Part shown: positions 53,408-62,928 of the stretch, one piece after another
Layout: each line of letters starts with the position of its first letter
Numbering within the stretch: position 1 is the first letter of the stretch
Source of the DNA: Pseudotabrizicola sp.
GTDB taxonomy: Bacteria; Pseudomonadota; Alphaproteobacteria; Rhodobacterales; Rhodobacteraceae
Direction: 5' to 3'
Length of the DNA stretch: 64,000 nucleotides
Assembly: GCF_030684215.1 (NCBI RefSeq)
Contig: NZ_JAUXOV010000076.1
Coordinates: 1-64,000, forward strand
Notes under the pieces: model-generated
Told to the model about the DNA's origin: nothing
Seen by the model: the letters and a program-made list of their open reading frames with translations, nothing else
The model's database searches: none
Program-made: the position numbers and the translations under genes

Positions 53408-54636
53408 GCGGCCACCCCCTCGCGGACGCGCCCGATAAAGCGGTCCCATGCCCGTGTGGCATAGTTGTATTCATCCATGACGGTGTTCCAGATGGCGATC
53501 CGTCGGCTGCGCTCGTGATAGGGACCACCCGCACGGCGGGCGCCCGCCTTGACCACCGTATCGCCATCGGGGCCGGCTAGGTCGTGCCGGGCTGCGGCCC
53601 CGTCATACCAATAGGCCCATTCCTCGGGCGTCAGATGCGCCTTTATCGGCTCTGGGTTCGAGATGTAATAACCCTGACGCGCCATGACCGCGCCCGCAAA
53701 TCCCGATAGCCACCAGTTCAGGTATTCATAGGCCATGTCCAGCCCCGCGCCGCGCAGATGCCGCGACAGGCTGGCCCCGCCATGCCAGGCGCGGTAGCCC
53801 TCGATCGGGGCGGATTCGACGAAATGTCCAAAGCCCGCGCCCAGTTTGCCATAGACCGGCGACCACATGCTTTGCACCGCAACCGACCCGTTGCGGATCA
53901 GGTTTGCCGCCGCCTCGCCGTCGCGCCACGCGCCGCAGAAATAGCCCTGCGCCCGGCGATCCTCCAGCAGCGCCATCAGCGCATTGATCTCCTCGATGGT
54001 CATGTTGCCGATATCGGCAAATTCCAGCTCGCCCGAGGCTTCGGCGGCAAGGGCTGCATCAAACAGGCCGATGGCCGGTTCGTCCACCAGCGCGATCCGG
54101 CCCTTGGCGCGCCGGTCCAGCAGCCACGACCAGCTTGGCCGCACATCCGGCCCGGTGCCGAACACCCGCGCGTCAAAGCCGAAACTGTCCATGTTGTGAA
54201 CCGTGGGCAGCATCGAGATCTGCCGTGTGGGCTTGGGGCCCAGAAACCCGCCCGGTTGCACATACAGTTTCTTGACCGGTGCGTCGCCGTGGCCGCGCCA
54301 CGCGTATTTGCTGACGCCGCCTTCCTTGGCCAGCGCGCTGATGTTGCCCCAATCGCGGATGCGGCTGATGTCGATGGGCTGCAATGCGCCCCAGAACCAG
54401 ACGATATCAAGGTTGTGAAAGCATTGCTCGTAGACGTCATAGCCTTCGGGGTCCATCGCGGCCCGGCTTTGGCAGATCGGAAACTCCAGCAATTCGAAAT
54501 CGACATCGAATCCCAGATCGGCGGCGGCCCGCATCCGCACCGGGTCCAGCAGCGTGATCGAGGTGCCGCGCACGCGCAGACGTCGCCGAAGAACGACGGG
54601 CGGGGCAGTCAGGGTGGCGGGCGAAACATTGTCCAT
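53404..54636 (-). CDS. cytosolic homologue of an ABC substrate-binding protein
   Basis: A 410-residue protein of the PotD-like binding-protein fold without a signal peptide. The N-terminus goes straight into a mature-like LRVRGTSITLLDPVRMRA. The end matches the exported protein at 46608: NWWLSG (307-312) and QGYYISN (321-327) against YWLSG and QGYYSPN, then AYWYDGA against AFWYEGA. Its stop overlaps the GntR start, so both are made together. The best reading is a ligand-sensing partner of the regulator rather than a transporter part. The start may be the ATG at 54636 or an upstream GTG at 54642. Confidence 0.85.
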   Translation of the reverse strand: MDNVSPATLTAPPVVLRRRLRVRGTSITLLDPVRMRAAADLGFDVDFELLEFPICQSRAAMDPEGYDVYEQCFHNLDIVWFWGALQPIDISRIRDWGNISALAKEGGVSKYAWRGHGDAPVKKLYVQPGGFLGPKPTRQISMLPTVHNMDSFGFDARVFGTGPDVRPSWSWLLDRRAKGRIALVDEPAIGLFDAALAAEASGELEFADIGNMTIEEINALMALLEDRRAQGYFCGAWRDGEAAANLIRNGSVAVQSMWSPVYGKLGAGFGHFVESAPIEGYRAWHGGASLSRHLRGAGLDMAYEYLNWWLSGFAGAVMARQGYYISNPEPIKAHLTPEEWAYWYDGAAARHDLAGPDGDTVVKAGARRAGGPYHERSRRIAIWNTVMDEYNYATRAWDRFIGRVREGVAA

Positions 54637-54657
54637 GGTCACGGGTCTTTCAACAGG

Positions 54658-54682
54658 GCGCGGGCGATGGAGCCGCCCGCGC
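54658..54682 (-). terminator. hairpin before the cytosolic binding-protein gene
   Basis: GCGCGGGCG and CGCCCGCGC form a perfect nine-pair stem with a seven-base loop after the PxpC-like stop. There is no T tract, so it may reduce rather than stop transcription into the sensor and GntR genes. Confidence 0.5.
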
Positions 54683-54703
54683 GGATCGTGTCTTGTGTCG
54701 CGG

Positions 54704-55672
54704 TCAGCTCAGGCTCGACTCGATGGCGGCCAGCACCGCCGCCCGGTCCTTGCGCGCGGCCAGCGCCTGTTCCATCGTCACCTTGACGAAGCGCGTCGGT
54801 GTGTGTGGTTGCAATTGGCCGATCAGGTCCATATCGGCCGATACCACCGTGCCTACCATGAAATACCCGCCCCCCGACACCGCATCGCGGTGCAGCACGA
54901 TGGGTTCGGTCCCCCCCGGCACCTGCACCGAGCCATAGGGATAGCAGGCATCGACGATGTTCGACGGGTCCGACCCCGCGCCAAAGGGTTGGTCGCGTGG
55001 CACGAATTCCAGCGGCGTGCCGGCCTTGAACCGGTATCCGATGCGGTCGGCCTCTGGCGCGACTTTCCAGGTGTCGTCAAAGAATTGCGCGCCCGCCGCT
55101 TCGGTGATGCGGTGCCAGTACAGCCCCGGCAACATCCGCAATTCGGCAGGTGCGCCGGGCTTGCGCCGCAGGGTCTCTGGGACCGTGCGGCCAGCCGTGC
55201 CGCTGCCAGTCCCGACCGGCAGAACATCCCCCGCCATCAGCTTGCGCCCCTCATGTCCGCCCAGCGCGCCCAGCGTATAGGTCGAGCGCGAGCCCAGAAC
55301 CACCGGCACGTCGATGCCGCCCGAGACCGCGATATAAGCCCGCGCCCCCGACTTGAGAAAGCCGAAGGACAGAACCTGCCCCTTTTTCACCCCAAAAGAG
55401 GTCCAGCCCGCCTGTTCCGCGCCATCGACCTTTGGCGGCATGTCGGCCCCAGTGACGGCCACCACCGCATCGGCGGTGAATTCCAATTCCGGCCCCATGA
55501 ACACCGCCTCCAGCACCGCAGCCCCGGCGGGGTTGCCGACCAGCAGGTTTGCGGCGGCCAGCGACAAGCTGTCCATGCCCCCAGATTGCGGAATCCCGAT
55601 GTGGTAATATCCCGGACGACCCAGATCCTGCACCGTGGTCGACAGGCCGGGTTTGAGCACGTTAATGGCCAT
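54704..55672 (-). CDS. pxpC: 5-oxoprolinase subunit C / AHS2 family protein
   Basis: A 322-residue protein of the AHS2/KipA (PxpC) family, homologous to half of the carboxyltransferase domain of urea carboxylase. Conserved parts include VLKPGLSTTVQDLGRPGYYHIGIPQSGGMD split over the N-terminus, and GRTVPETLRRK. In PxpABC it helps open 5-oxoproline with ATP. Here a biotin carboxylase and carrier are next to it, so it may form a carboxyltransferase with PxpB. It overlaps the PxpB gene by 11 bases. Confidence 0.9.
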   Translation of the reverse strand: MAINVLKPGLSTTVQDLGRPGYYHIGIPQSGGMDSLSLAAANLLVGNPAGAAVLEAVFMGPELEFTADAVVAVTGADMPPKVDGAEQAGWTSFGVKKGQVLSFGFLKSGARAYIAVSGGIDVPVVLGSRSTYTLGALGGHEGRKLMAGDVLPVGTGSGTAGRTVPETLRRKPGAPAELRMLPGLYWHRITEAAGAQFFDDTWKVAPEADRIGYRFKAGTPLEFVPRDQPFGAGSDPSNIVDACYPYGSVQVPGGTEPIVLHRDAVSGGGYFMVGTVVSADMDLIGQLQPHTPTRFVKVTMEQALAARKDRAAVLAAIESSLS

Positions 55673-56537
55673 TGAGAGCCTCCATCACACGAGCATTGGT
55701 GCCGTCGATATCCTTCTGGAACTCTGCCAGCGAAAAGCGCACGGGGGCAATGCGCGGCATCCAGCGCCCGGCATCGACCTCGGCGACCGTATGATCATAT
55801 TCGGCGCGGTCGATGGGTTTCCATTTCACGATGTCCCCCGGTTTGAACAGGCACATGAAATCCTGCAGATAGGGCGTGGTCTGCGCCGGGTCATAGATCG
55901 GCATCGGCGTGATGCCGAACATCTGATACCCGCCCGCACCGCGCACCGAATAGATGCAGGCAAAGCAGCCACCATGCCCCACGGTCAGGCGCGGCGTATC
56001 GGTGCGTGGGCGCAGGTATTTCGGCGACTGGATCTGCCGCGCACGGTCCACCATCTGATACAGGAACGGCAGACCCGCGACGAACCCCACCATCGACACG
56101 AACCACGGCGCGCCGGAATGGGCTTTGACAAAGCCATCGACGCCGTCAAGATTGTTGATCCGGGCCGTATATTCGATGTCGGTCGAGGTCGGGTCCTGAT
56201 GGCGTTCGCGAAACCGCATCAGCGTCTCGTGCGTCCACGGGTCGTTATAGAGCACCGGCACCTCGATGATGCGCGTGTCCAGCGTCGAGGGCGCGGACTG
56301 GGCCGCCGCCTCCAGCGCCTTGAGCTCGCGCATCATGTCGTCGGGCGCGATCACGTCGGGGTCAAAGCGCACCTGAAAGGACGCATTGGCCGGGCAGATT
56401 TCGGTCACGCCCTTGATCTTTGCCTCGCGTAGCGCGTTGGTGATCGACATGCCCTTGAAGAACGCCTCAAGCGACATTTCCTCGTCACATTCGACAAAGA
56501 TGTGTTCATCCCCCCCAAAGGAGTATCTGGTCTTCAT
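55662..56537 (-). CDS. pxpB: 5-oxoprolinase subunit B / AHS1 family protein
   Basis: A 291-residue AHS1/KipI (PxpB) protein. The family core is seen in RFDPDVIAPDDMMREL, the central YTARINNLDGVDGFVKAH, and VGHGGCFACIYSVRGAGG followed by FGITPMPIYDP. It pairs with PxpC. It is coupled to the biotin carboxylase by an ATGA overlap, which supports a shared carboxylase complex. Its N-terminal ~75 residues are longer than those of a minimal KipI. Confidence 0.88.
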   Translation of the reverse strand: MKTRYSFGGDEHIFVECDEEMSLEAFFKGMSITNALREAKIKGVTEICPANASFQVRFDPDVIAPDDMMRELKALEAAAQSAPSTLDTRIIEVPVLYNDPWTHETLMRFRERHQDPTSTDIEYTARINNLDGVDGFVKAHSGAPWFVSMVGFVAGLPFLYQMVDRARQIQSPKYLRPRTDTPRLTVGHGGCFACIYSVRGAGGYQMFGITPMPIYDPAQTTPYLQDFMCLFKPGDIVKWKPIDRAEYDHTVAEVDAGRWMPRIAPVRFSLAEFQKDIDGTNARVMEALNGH

Positions 56538-57916
56538 TCCGTTGTCTCCTCAGTCCCAAGACGATGTGCGTTCTCTTGCAGCCACGGCTCCAGCCAGCGG
56601 GTGTGAAAATCGGCCACTGCCACCTGCCGGTCGCGGGCCAGCAATTGGTGCAGCGGTTTTGTGGTGGGCAGGCCGGTGATGTGCAATTCCTCCAGCGCGC
56701 GCTGCATCCGGGTGATGGCCGAGGCGCGGTCTTCGTCCCAGACGATCAGCTTGCCCAGAAGGGAATCGTAAAACGGCGGCACGGTATAGCCCTGATACAG
56801 CATCGTATCGAAGCGCACGCCCGCGCCGCCCGGCACGGTCAGCGCTTCGATCGTGCCGGGACCGGGCTGGAAATTGCGCGCGGGGTCTTCGGCGCATATC
56901 CGCACCTCGATCGCATGGCCCTTGAGGGAGATGTCCTCCTGCCGGTAGCGCAGCGGCGCGCCGCCTGCGATGCGCAACATCTCGCGCACCAGATCGACGC
57001 CGGTGATCATTTCCGTCACCGGATGTTCGACCTGAATCCTGGTGTTCATCTCGATGAAATAGAAATGCCCCGTGGCATCGTCATAGAGATATTCCAAGGT
57101 TCCCGCCCCGCGATAGCCCACCGCCTCGGCCAAGGCGACGGCAGAGGCGCAGAGTTTTTCGCGCATGGGCTGGGGCAGGGTGGCCGAGGGCGCTTCCTCC
57201 CAGACCTTTTGCCGGCGACGCTGCAAGGAACATTCGCGTTCGAAGAAATGCACGGCCCGTGCGCCATCGCCCAGAATCTGCACCTCGATGTGGCGGGCGC
57301 GTTCAATGACCTTTTCCATATACAGCCCACCATCGCCAAAGGCGGCCTTGGCCTCGGCGCTGGCTTGCGGCATCAGGCGGTCGAATTCGGCCATGTCATG
57401 CGCGATGCGGATGCCCCGCCCGCCACCGCCCGCCGCGGCCTTGATCATCACCGGAAAGCCGATGGCCAGCGCCACGGCCCGCGCCTGTGCCAGATCGTCG
57501 ATCCGCCCATCCGACCCTGGCACAACCGGCACGCCCGCGCTTTCAGCGGCGATGCGCGCGGCCACCTTGTCGCCCATGACCCGGATCGCATCGCCCGAAG
57601 GCCCGACCCAGACCATGCCCGCCGCCACCACCGCATCGGCAAAATCGGCGTTTTCGGCCAGAAAGCCGTAGCCGGGATGCACGGCATCGGCCCCGGTGCT
57701 GGCTGCGGCCTGCAAAATCGCGGGGATGTTCAGATAGGATTTCGCAGCCGAGGGCGGGCCGATGTTCACCGCCTCATCCGCCATGCGCACGGCCAGACTG
57801 TCGGCATCGGCGGCGCTGTGGACCTGCACGGTGCGGATGCCCAGTTCCTTTGCCGCGCGGATGATCCGCACGGCGATTTCGCCCCGGTTAGCGATCAGAA
57901 GTTTGCGGATGAGCAT
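56534..57916 (-). CDS. biotin carboxylase, cluster-specific AccC paralogue
   Basis: A 460-residue biotin carboxylase, second in this window. ANRGEIAVRIIRAAKELG, the glycine-rich loop KAAAGGGGRGIRI, the catalytic RECSLQRRRQKVWEEAPSA and [15 protein letters not shown] are all present. The ATG at 57916 has GGAG five bases before it and is preferred over a GTG two codons upstream. Its presence beside its own biotin carrier and PxpBC points to a dedicated carboxylation, not fatty-acid synthesis, which uses accBC at 17419-19262. Confidence 0.92.
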   Translation of the reverse strand: MLIRKLLIANRGEIAVRIIRAAKELGIRTVQVHSAADADSLAVRMADEAVNIGPPSAAKSYLNIPAILQAAASTGADAVHPGYGFLAENADFADAVVAAGMVWVGPSGDAIRVMGDKVAARIAAESAGVPVVPGSDGRIDDLAQARAVALAIGFPVMIKAAAGGGGRGIRIAHDMAEFDRLMPQASAEAKAAFGDGGLYMEKVIERARHIEVQILGDGARAVHFFERECSLQRRRQKVWEEAPSATLPQPMREKLCASAVALAEAVGYRGAGTLEYLYDDATGHFYFIEMNTRIQVEHPVTEMITGVDLVREMLRIAGGAPLRYRQEDISLKGHAIEVRICAEDPARNFQPGPGTIEALTVPGGAGVRFDTMLYQGYTVPPFYDSLLGKLIVWDEDRASAITRMQRALEELHITGLPTTKPLHQLLARDRQVAVADFHTRWLEPWLQENAHRLGTEETTE

Positions 57917-57918
57917 CG

Positions 57919-58155
57919 TCACTCCAACTCGACAAGCGGCTGGCCCGCCATCACGGGTTCTTCGTCATCGGTGGGAAAGCCGGTGATGATGCCGGCCTGA
58001 TCGGCCACCACCTCGTTGAAGGATTTCATCACCTCGATCAGCCCGATCACATCGCCCACCGCCACCGCGTCGCCAACCGATTTGAAGGCCGGCTGATCGG
58101 GGCTGGGTTTGCGGTAGAAGGTGCCGGGAAGCGGAGAGAGGATCTGTTTGGCCAT
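57919..58155 (-). CDS. small biotin carboxyl carrier protein
   Basis: A 78-residue stand-alone biotinyl domain. The biotin site is EVMKSFNEV with Lys44; the usual motif is EAMKM, so Val and Ser are substitutions also seen in other small carriers. SPLPGTFYRKPSPDQPAFK at the N-terminus resembles acetyl-CoA carboxylase carriers. It ends two bases before the biotin carboxylase start. Confidence 0.9.
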   Translation of the reverse strand: MAKQILSPLPGTFYRKPSPDQPAFKSVGDAVAVGDVIGLIEVMKSFNEVVADQAGIITGFPTDDEEPVMAGQPLVELE

Positions 58156-58196
58156 GGTCTTGTTCCTGTTGGTCGGTTCTTGTTTGTCTGGTCGAA

Positions 58197-58916
58197 TCAG
58201 GCGCGGGGGCGCACCGCATCGCGCACCGCCTGCGCCACCGCCACCGCATTCGGCGTATCGGAATGCACGCAGATCGCGTCGGCGCGCACCGGCACGTCAA
58301 CCCCGCCCACCGACCGCACCACCCCATCCGAAATCGCGCGCAGGCAAGCGGTAGACGCCGCCGCGGGGTCGGTTGCGGCATGTTCGCGGGTGATGATAAG
58401 CCCGCCTTGGTCATTGTAATCAAGGTCGGCATAGAATTCAGACACAAAAATGTGTCCCCGCGCGGTATAGACCTGTTCATGCAGCGTGCCTGCCATGCCA
58501 AACAGCGGCACCCTGAAGATGTCGGCAGCATCGGCCACCGCATGGGCGATGTCCTCCATCCGCGCGGCCATGCCATAGAGCGAGCCATGCGGTTTTATAT
58601 GGTTCAACACCATGCCTTCAGCGTCCAGAAAGCCCTTGAGCGCGCCAATCTGATAGATCAGGCAATTGAGCAATTCCTCGCGCCCGATCTTCATCTCGCG
58701 CCGGCCAAAGCCTTGCAGATCGGGCAGCGACGGATGCGCGCCCACCTTGACCCCGTGCTGTTTGGCAAGGTGCACCGTCTTGCGCATGTGGTTGAAATCG
58801 GACGCATGAAAGCCGCAGGCCACATTGGCCACGTCGATCAGCGGCATCAGCCCCTTGTCATCGCCGATGTGATAAAGGCCAAAGCCTTCGCCCATGTCGC
58901 AATTGATGATCGTCAC
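58197..58916 (-). CDS. pxpA: 5-oxoprolinase subunit A, LamB/YcsF family
   Basis: A 239-residue PxpA protein. The N-terminus INCDMGEGFG, then ANVACGFHASD, VGAHPSLPDLQGFGRR and HIKPHGSLYG are family signatures. The start is a GTG at 58916 with AGGAG upstream; no better ATG is in frame nearby. PxpA acts with PxpB and PxpC on 5-oxoproline. All three subunits plus the carboxylase parts are present here in one run. Confidence 0.92.
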   Translation of the reverse strand: MTIINCDMGEGFGLYHIGDDKGLMPLIDVANVACGFHASDFNHMRKTVHLAKQHGVKVGAHPSLPDLQGFGRREMKIGREELLNCLIYQIGALKGFLDAEGMVLNHIKPHGSLYGMAARMEDIAHAVADAADIFRVPLFGMAGTLHEQVYTARGHIFVSEFYADLDYNDQGGLIITREHAATDPAAASTACLRAISDGVVRSVGGVDVPVRADAICVHSDTPNAVAVAQAVRDAVRPRA

Positions 58917-58978
58917 ACCTGTTTCTCCTGACTTTGGGTGGGGGCGCCTGTGACGACCCCACATGAAACGTCCGTGGC

Positions 58979-61057
58979 TTAGCCTTTGTAATCCAGAACA
59001 TAGACGCCAGACTCGTGCAGTTCTGCCGTCCAGTCCGGTTCGATCACCACCGTTGTCGTCACTTCCTCGATCACGGCAGGACCGATGATCTGGTCGCCCG
59101 CACCAAGTTTTGCGCCCGTATAGACCGGCGTTTCCCGCGACTCCCCGTCGGCGGTAAAGATCATCGCGCGTGTCCCGGCCAGAGCATGGTCGGCCCCTTT
59201 GCCCTTTTCAACAGAAATTCGCTTGGGACGGTCCACACGTCCCCAGATTGCGCTTTCGACATTGACCACTTCGACTACGCTGCCGGGTTCAGAATAGGTA
59301 TAGAGTTCTTCGTGACGGGCATGGAAGGCCGTCTTGAGCTTTTCCAGCGCCGCCGCGTCCAGCGCGAAGGGATCGACATCGACGGTGCATTCATGGACCT
59401 GACCGACATAGCGCATGTCGAGCGAGCGGCGGATCGAGATGCGGTCGGGGCCAAAGCCGTCTTCGGCCAGATCGCGGCGACCCCTGTCCTCCAGCCCGTT
59501 GAACAGACCGTCCAGCTTGGCGGCGGCATCTGCCCCCTCCAGACGCACCGGGGCGGGGGCCATGTAGTTGTATTTGACGTCCGAGATGATCTGGCCATAG
59601 GCGCACAGGCCCGAGGCAAGTTTCGACACCAGCACCCGGCGGATGCCCATTTCCCGCGCCAGCGCCGTGATATGCGCGCCCGTCGCCCCACCTGCACAGT
59701 TCAGCACGAAATCGCGTGGGTCATAGCCGCGTTCGACCGACACGCGGCGGATGGCGTTGACCATGTTGTTGTTCACGATGGTGAACATGCCGTAAGCGGC
59801 CTGTTCCGTGCTCAACCCAAGGGGGTGGCCCAGATCGGCCGTGATCGCCTTGCGGGCCTGTTCGACGTTCAGCGGCAGACGCCCGCCCACCAGACCATCG
59901 TGGTTGAGATAGCCCAGCACAAGGTTCGCATCCGTCGTGGTCGGCCGCTCGCCGCCCTGATCGTAACAGGCCGGACCCGGTTCGGACCCGGCCGATTGTG
60001 GCCCCATCTGCAACAGCCCCATCGAGTCGATCCACCCGATCGACCCGCCGCCCGCGCCAAGCGTTTCGACCTGAATCATAGGAATCCCAATGCGATAGCG
60101 CAGAAAGTCGATGTTCTTTGACACATTCGCGCGCCCGTCGCGGGTCAGCGTGATGTCAAACGAGGTGCCCCCCATGTCTACGGTGATAATGTTCTTCAGG
60201 TCCCATGGCTCGCCGATATAAAGTGCTGCCTGTGGGGCGGAGGCGGGGCCGGAGTTGATGGCATAGACCGACTGGTCCGACACCACCGAGCCAAGCGCCA
60301 GCCCGCCGTTCGACTGGAAATAGCGCACCGGGTTGCGCGCGCCCAAGGACCGGAAATAGCCGTCCACCGCCTCGACATAGGCCGAGAGGATCGGGGCCAG
60401 ATAGGCGTTGACGATGGCGGTCGAGGTGCGGGTGTATTCGCGCACCTGCGGGTAAAGCTGGCTGCCGACGGTCAGGCGCACGCCGGGCATCATCTCGCGC
60501 ACGATTTCGGCGGCGCGCAACTCGTGTTCGGGGTGCAGCACCGACCAGACAAAGGAAATCGCCACCGATTCCACGCCTTCGCGCAGGAAATGTTCGCAGG
60601 CGGCGCGGACATCTTCTTCGTGCAAAGGCGTATGCACCGCCCCGGTGGACACTACCCTCTCGCGCACCGGACAGCGCAGATAGCGCGGCACCAGCATCCG
60701 CGCGGGCGGATATTCCGGGTCGTAGCGATAGCCGTCTTCCTTATGGCCCAGACGGATTTCGATACTGTCCTCATGTCCCTTTGTGGCGATCAGCCCGGTG
60801 CGCGCCCCCTTGTGCTGGATCAGCGCATTGAGGCCCACCGTGGTGCCGTTGATGCACAGGTCGGCGTTGGAGACGATCTCCGTGGCGGTGATGCCGGTTT
60901 CTTCCTCGATCAGCGCCAGACCGTTGCGGATGGCCTGCGTCGGGTCTTGCGGTGTGGACAGCGCCTTGAAGATGCGCAGGTCGCCCGAACGGTCGGCAAG
61001 GATGAAATCGGTGAAGGTGCCGCCGGCATCAATTCCCAGACGGTATTTGTGTTGCAT
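58979..61057 (-). CDS. hyuA: hydantoinase/5-oxoprolinase subunit A (HyuA)
   Basis: A 692-residue ATP-dependent hydrolase subunit. The N-terminal GIDAGGTFTDFILAD is the phosphate-binding loop of the family. Central features are SNGGLALGSVVSD, VDMGGTSFDITL and GAGGGSIGWID, with the C-terminal domain from ~510. With HyuB it hydrolyses hydantoins, 5-oxoproline, caprolactam or N-methylhydantoin in known relatives. The start is the ATG at 61057. Which ring it opens is not decided by sequence. Confidence 0.93.
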   Translation of the reverse strand: MQHKYRLGIDAGGTFTDFILADRSGDLRIFKALSTPQDPTQAIRNGLALIEEETGITATEIVSNADLCINGTTVGLNALIQHKGARTGLIATKGHEDSIEIRLGHKEDGYRYDPEYPPARMLVPRYLRCPVRERVVSTGAVHTPLHEEDVRAACEHFLREGVESVAISFVWSVLHPEHELRAAEIVREMMPGVRLTVGSQLYPQVREYTRTSTAIVNAYLAPILSAYVEAVDGYFRSLGARNPVRYFQSNGGLALGSVVSDQSVYAINSGPASAPQAALYIGEPWDLKNIITVDMGGTSFDITLTRDGRANVSKNIDFLRYRIGIPMIQVETLGAGGGSIGWIDSMGLLQMGPQSAGSEPGPACYDQGGERPTTTDANLVLGYLNHDGLVGGRLPLNVEQARKAITADLGHPLGLSTEQAAYGMFTIVNNNMVNAIRRVSVERGYDPRDFVLNCAGGATGAHITALAREMGIRRVLVSKLASGLCAYGQIISDVKYNYMAPAPVRLEGADAAAKLDGLFNGLEDRGRRDLAEDGFGPDRISIRRSLDMRYVGQVHECTVDVDPFALDAAALEKLKTAFHARHEELYTYSEPGSVVEVVNVESAIWGRVDRPKRISVEKGKGADHALAGTRAMIFTADGESRETPVYTGAKLGAGDQIIGPAVIEEVTTTVVIEPDWTAELHESGVYVLDYKG

Positions 61058-61173
61058 GGGGTGTATCCTTTTGAGTGCGCCCGCCCGTCAGGCGGCGATG
61101 TGGCGGAACGGCGGGGGTTGTCTGCCCCGCAAGTCGCCCGAGGAAAGTCGTGAACAGATGCGCCAATGGCAGG

Positions 61174-62928
61174 TCAGGTGCCCGCCCGCCGCAGCGCGTC
61201 CGTTGCCGCATGATCGACGTTCAGGCTGCTGCGGTCGGTGATGACGACGCCATAGTCGCGCCGCGCGCCTTCTAGGCTGACCAGCCCGTTGCGGACATCC
61301 TCGACCACCTTTTGCACCTCGCGCGCAAAGGCCGGGCCATAGCCGCCGCCGCCGGGGTTCTTGTTGGCGGCGCGTTCGCCTGGTTGGATGGTCTCGATCA
61401 CATTGTCGGTGATGATCTGGGTTTCGCCGTTGCGGGTGATTTCCAGCCGCCCGACCTTTTTCTCGATCCAGTCGGATTTTGCGCCCGCCGCCCCCATGGC
61501 GGGGATCCGGCGGCCTTCGCCAAAGGTGATGAGCGTCATCGGCGTGTCCAGTGGTTCCACCTCCCAACAGGTGCCGGAGCCGCCGCGATGCTTGCCCGCG
61601 CCGCCTGAATCCTCCATCAGCCCATAGCGGTGGATGATGATAGGGTAGCTGTGTTCCAGCATTTCGATGTCTCCGCTGGTCAGCGCGCCAAAACAACATT
61701 CCGGCCCGACCGCATGCCAGCCGTCGGCCTGCGCGGTGGCCCCGGCGCCCGAGATGATCGAGGCCAGCACCATGGTGACATATTCCTCGTCGTGGCGCTT
61801 GTCCCATCCGGCGATGTTGCAGCCATTGGCATGGCCCCAACTTGCCGAGACCTTGTGCGGGGCCGCTTGTTCAAAGGCCAGCCGCACCGCATCGGTAAGC
61901 GTTTCCATCGGCGTCGTGGTGCAGTTCATATGCGGGGCAGGGGCCTTTGCATTGCACAAGGTGCCCTTTGGCCCCATGTCGGTGCTGACACATCGATACA
62001 GCCCTTCGTTGTAGGGGGGCGGCAATTGCGCGAACATCATCAGCCCCAGATAGACGCCGGAATGGCTGTTGCCCTCATAGCTGTTGATGAAATACGGGAT
62101 CTGCGGCGGCGACTGGATGGCGATGTGACAGCCGTCGCCCTTGATCGTCACGGTGGCGGTGATTTCGAAATCGCCATAGCCGTGGCCCGCATCTTCCAGA
62201 ATGGCGGTGCCGGTATAGGTGCCATCCGGGACCTCGGCGATCAGGCCGCGCATATGCGCCTCGGCCATGTCGAGGAGTTCGGCAATGCACTCCTGCACCA
62301 AGGCCTTGCCGTATTTGTCCATCAACCGCTTGAGATTGCGCGCGCCCACCTGACAGGCACCGATCAGCGCGTTGAAATCGCCTTCTTGGTCGCGGCGCGC
62401 GCGCATGTTGATGAGCAAAAGGTTGAGCACATCATTGCGCGGCTTGCCCTTGTCCCAGATCTTGACGGGCGGGATGCGCAGGCCTTCGGCATAGATTTCG
62501 GTCGCATTGGGGTTGTAGCCCGCAGGCACTGGCCCGCCGATGTCGGTCAGGTGGCCCTTGCACACCGTCCAGAACACCAGCTCGCCCTCGTAGAACACCG
62601 GCATATACATGCAGGTGTCGATGATATGGCTGCCGCCATAGGTGGGATCGTTGTGCAAGATCAGGTCGCCGTCGTGGATGTCGCCCTCGAAATACCCGGC
62701 CACCGATTTCATCGCTGGAATCAGCGAGCCAAGGTGAATGGGAATATCCTGTCCTTGCAGGATCATTTCCGGCGTCGCGTTGAACAGCGCGGTGGAATAG
62801 TCATGCGCAAGGTTGAAGACCGAGCTTCTGGCGGTCTGTTCCAGCGCGAGGGTCATCTCGCGCTGTGTGGTTTCCAGCACTCCGCGCACCACGGACAGCG
62901 TAATCGGATCGACGTTGCGTTTGGCCAT
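61174..62928 (-). CDS. hyuB: hydantoinase/5-oxoprolinase subunit B (HyuB)
   Basis: A 584-residue HyuB subunit. The N-terminus DPITLSVVRGVLETTQREM, the metal-site region LHNDPTYGGSHIIDTCMY (given in part), then GGSGTCWEVEP and the glycine-rich NKNPGGGGYGPAFAREV are typical. GGAGG is five bases before the ATG at 62928, which is chosen over a longer frame. It lies 116 bases upstream of hyuA on the same strand. Confidence 0.94.
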   Translation of the reverse strand: MAKRNVDPITLSVVRGVLETTQREMTLALEQTARSSVFNLAHDYSTALFNATPEMILQGQDIPIHLGSLIPAMKSVAGYFEGDIHDGDLILHNDPTYGGSHIIDTCMYMPVFYEGELVFWTVCKGHLTDIGGPVPAGYNPNATEIYAEGLRIPPVKIWDKGKPRNDVLNLLLINMRARRDQEGDFNALIGACQVGARNLKRLMDKYGKALVQECIAELLDMAEAHMRGLIAEVPDGTYTGTAILEDAGHGYGDFEITATVTIKGDGCHIAIQSPPQIPYFINSYEGNSHSGVYLGLMMFAQLPPPYNEGLYRCVSTDMGPKGTLCNAKAPAPHMNCTTTPMETLTDAVRLAFEQAAPHKVSASWGHANGCNIAGWDKRHDEEYVTMVLASIISGAGATAQADGWHAVGPECCFGALTSGDIEMLEHSYPIIIHRYGLMEDSGGAGKHRGGSGTCWEVEPLDTPMTLITFGEGRRIPAMGAAGAKSDWIEKKVGRLEITRNGETQIITDNVIETIQPGERAANKNPGGGGYGPAFAREVQKVVEDVRNGLVSLEGARRDYGVVITDRSSLNVDHAATDALRRAGT

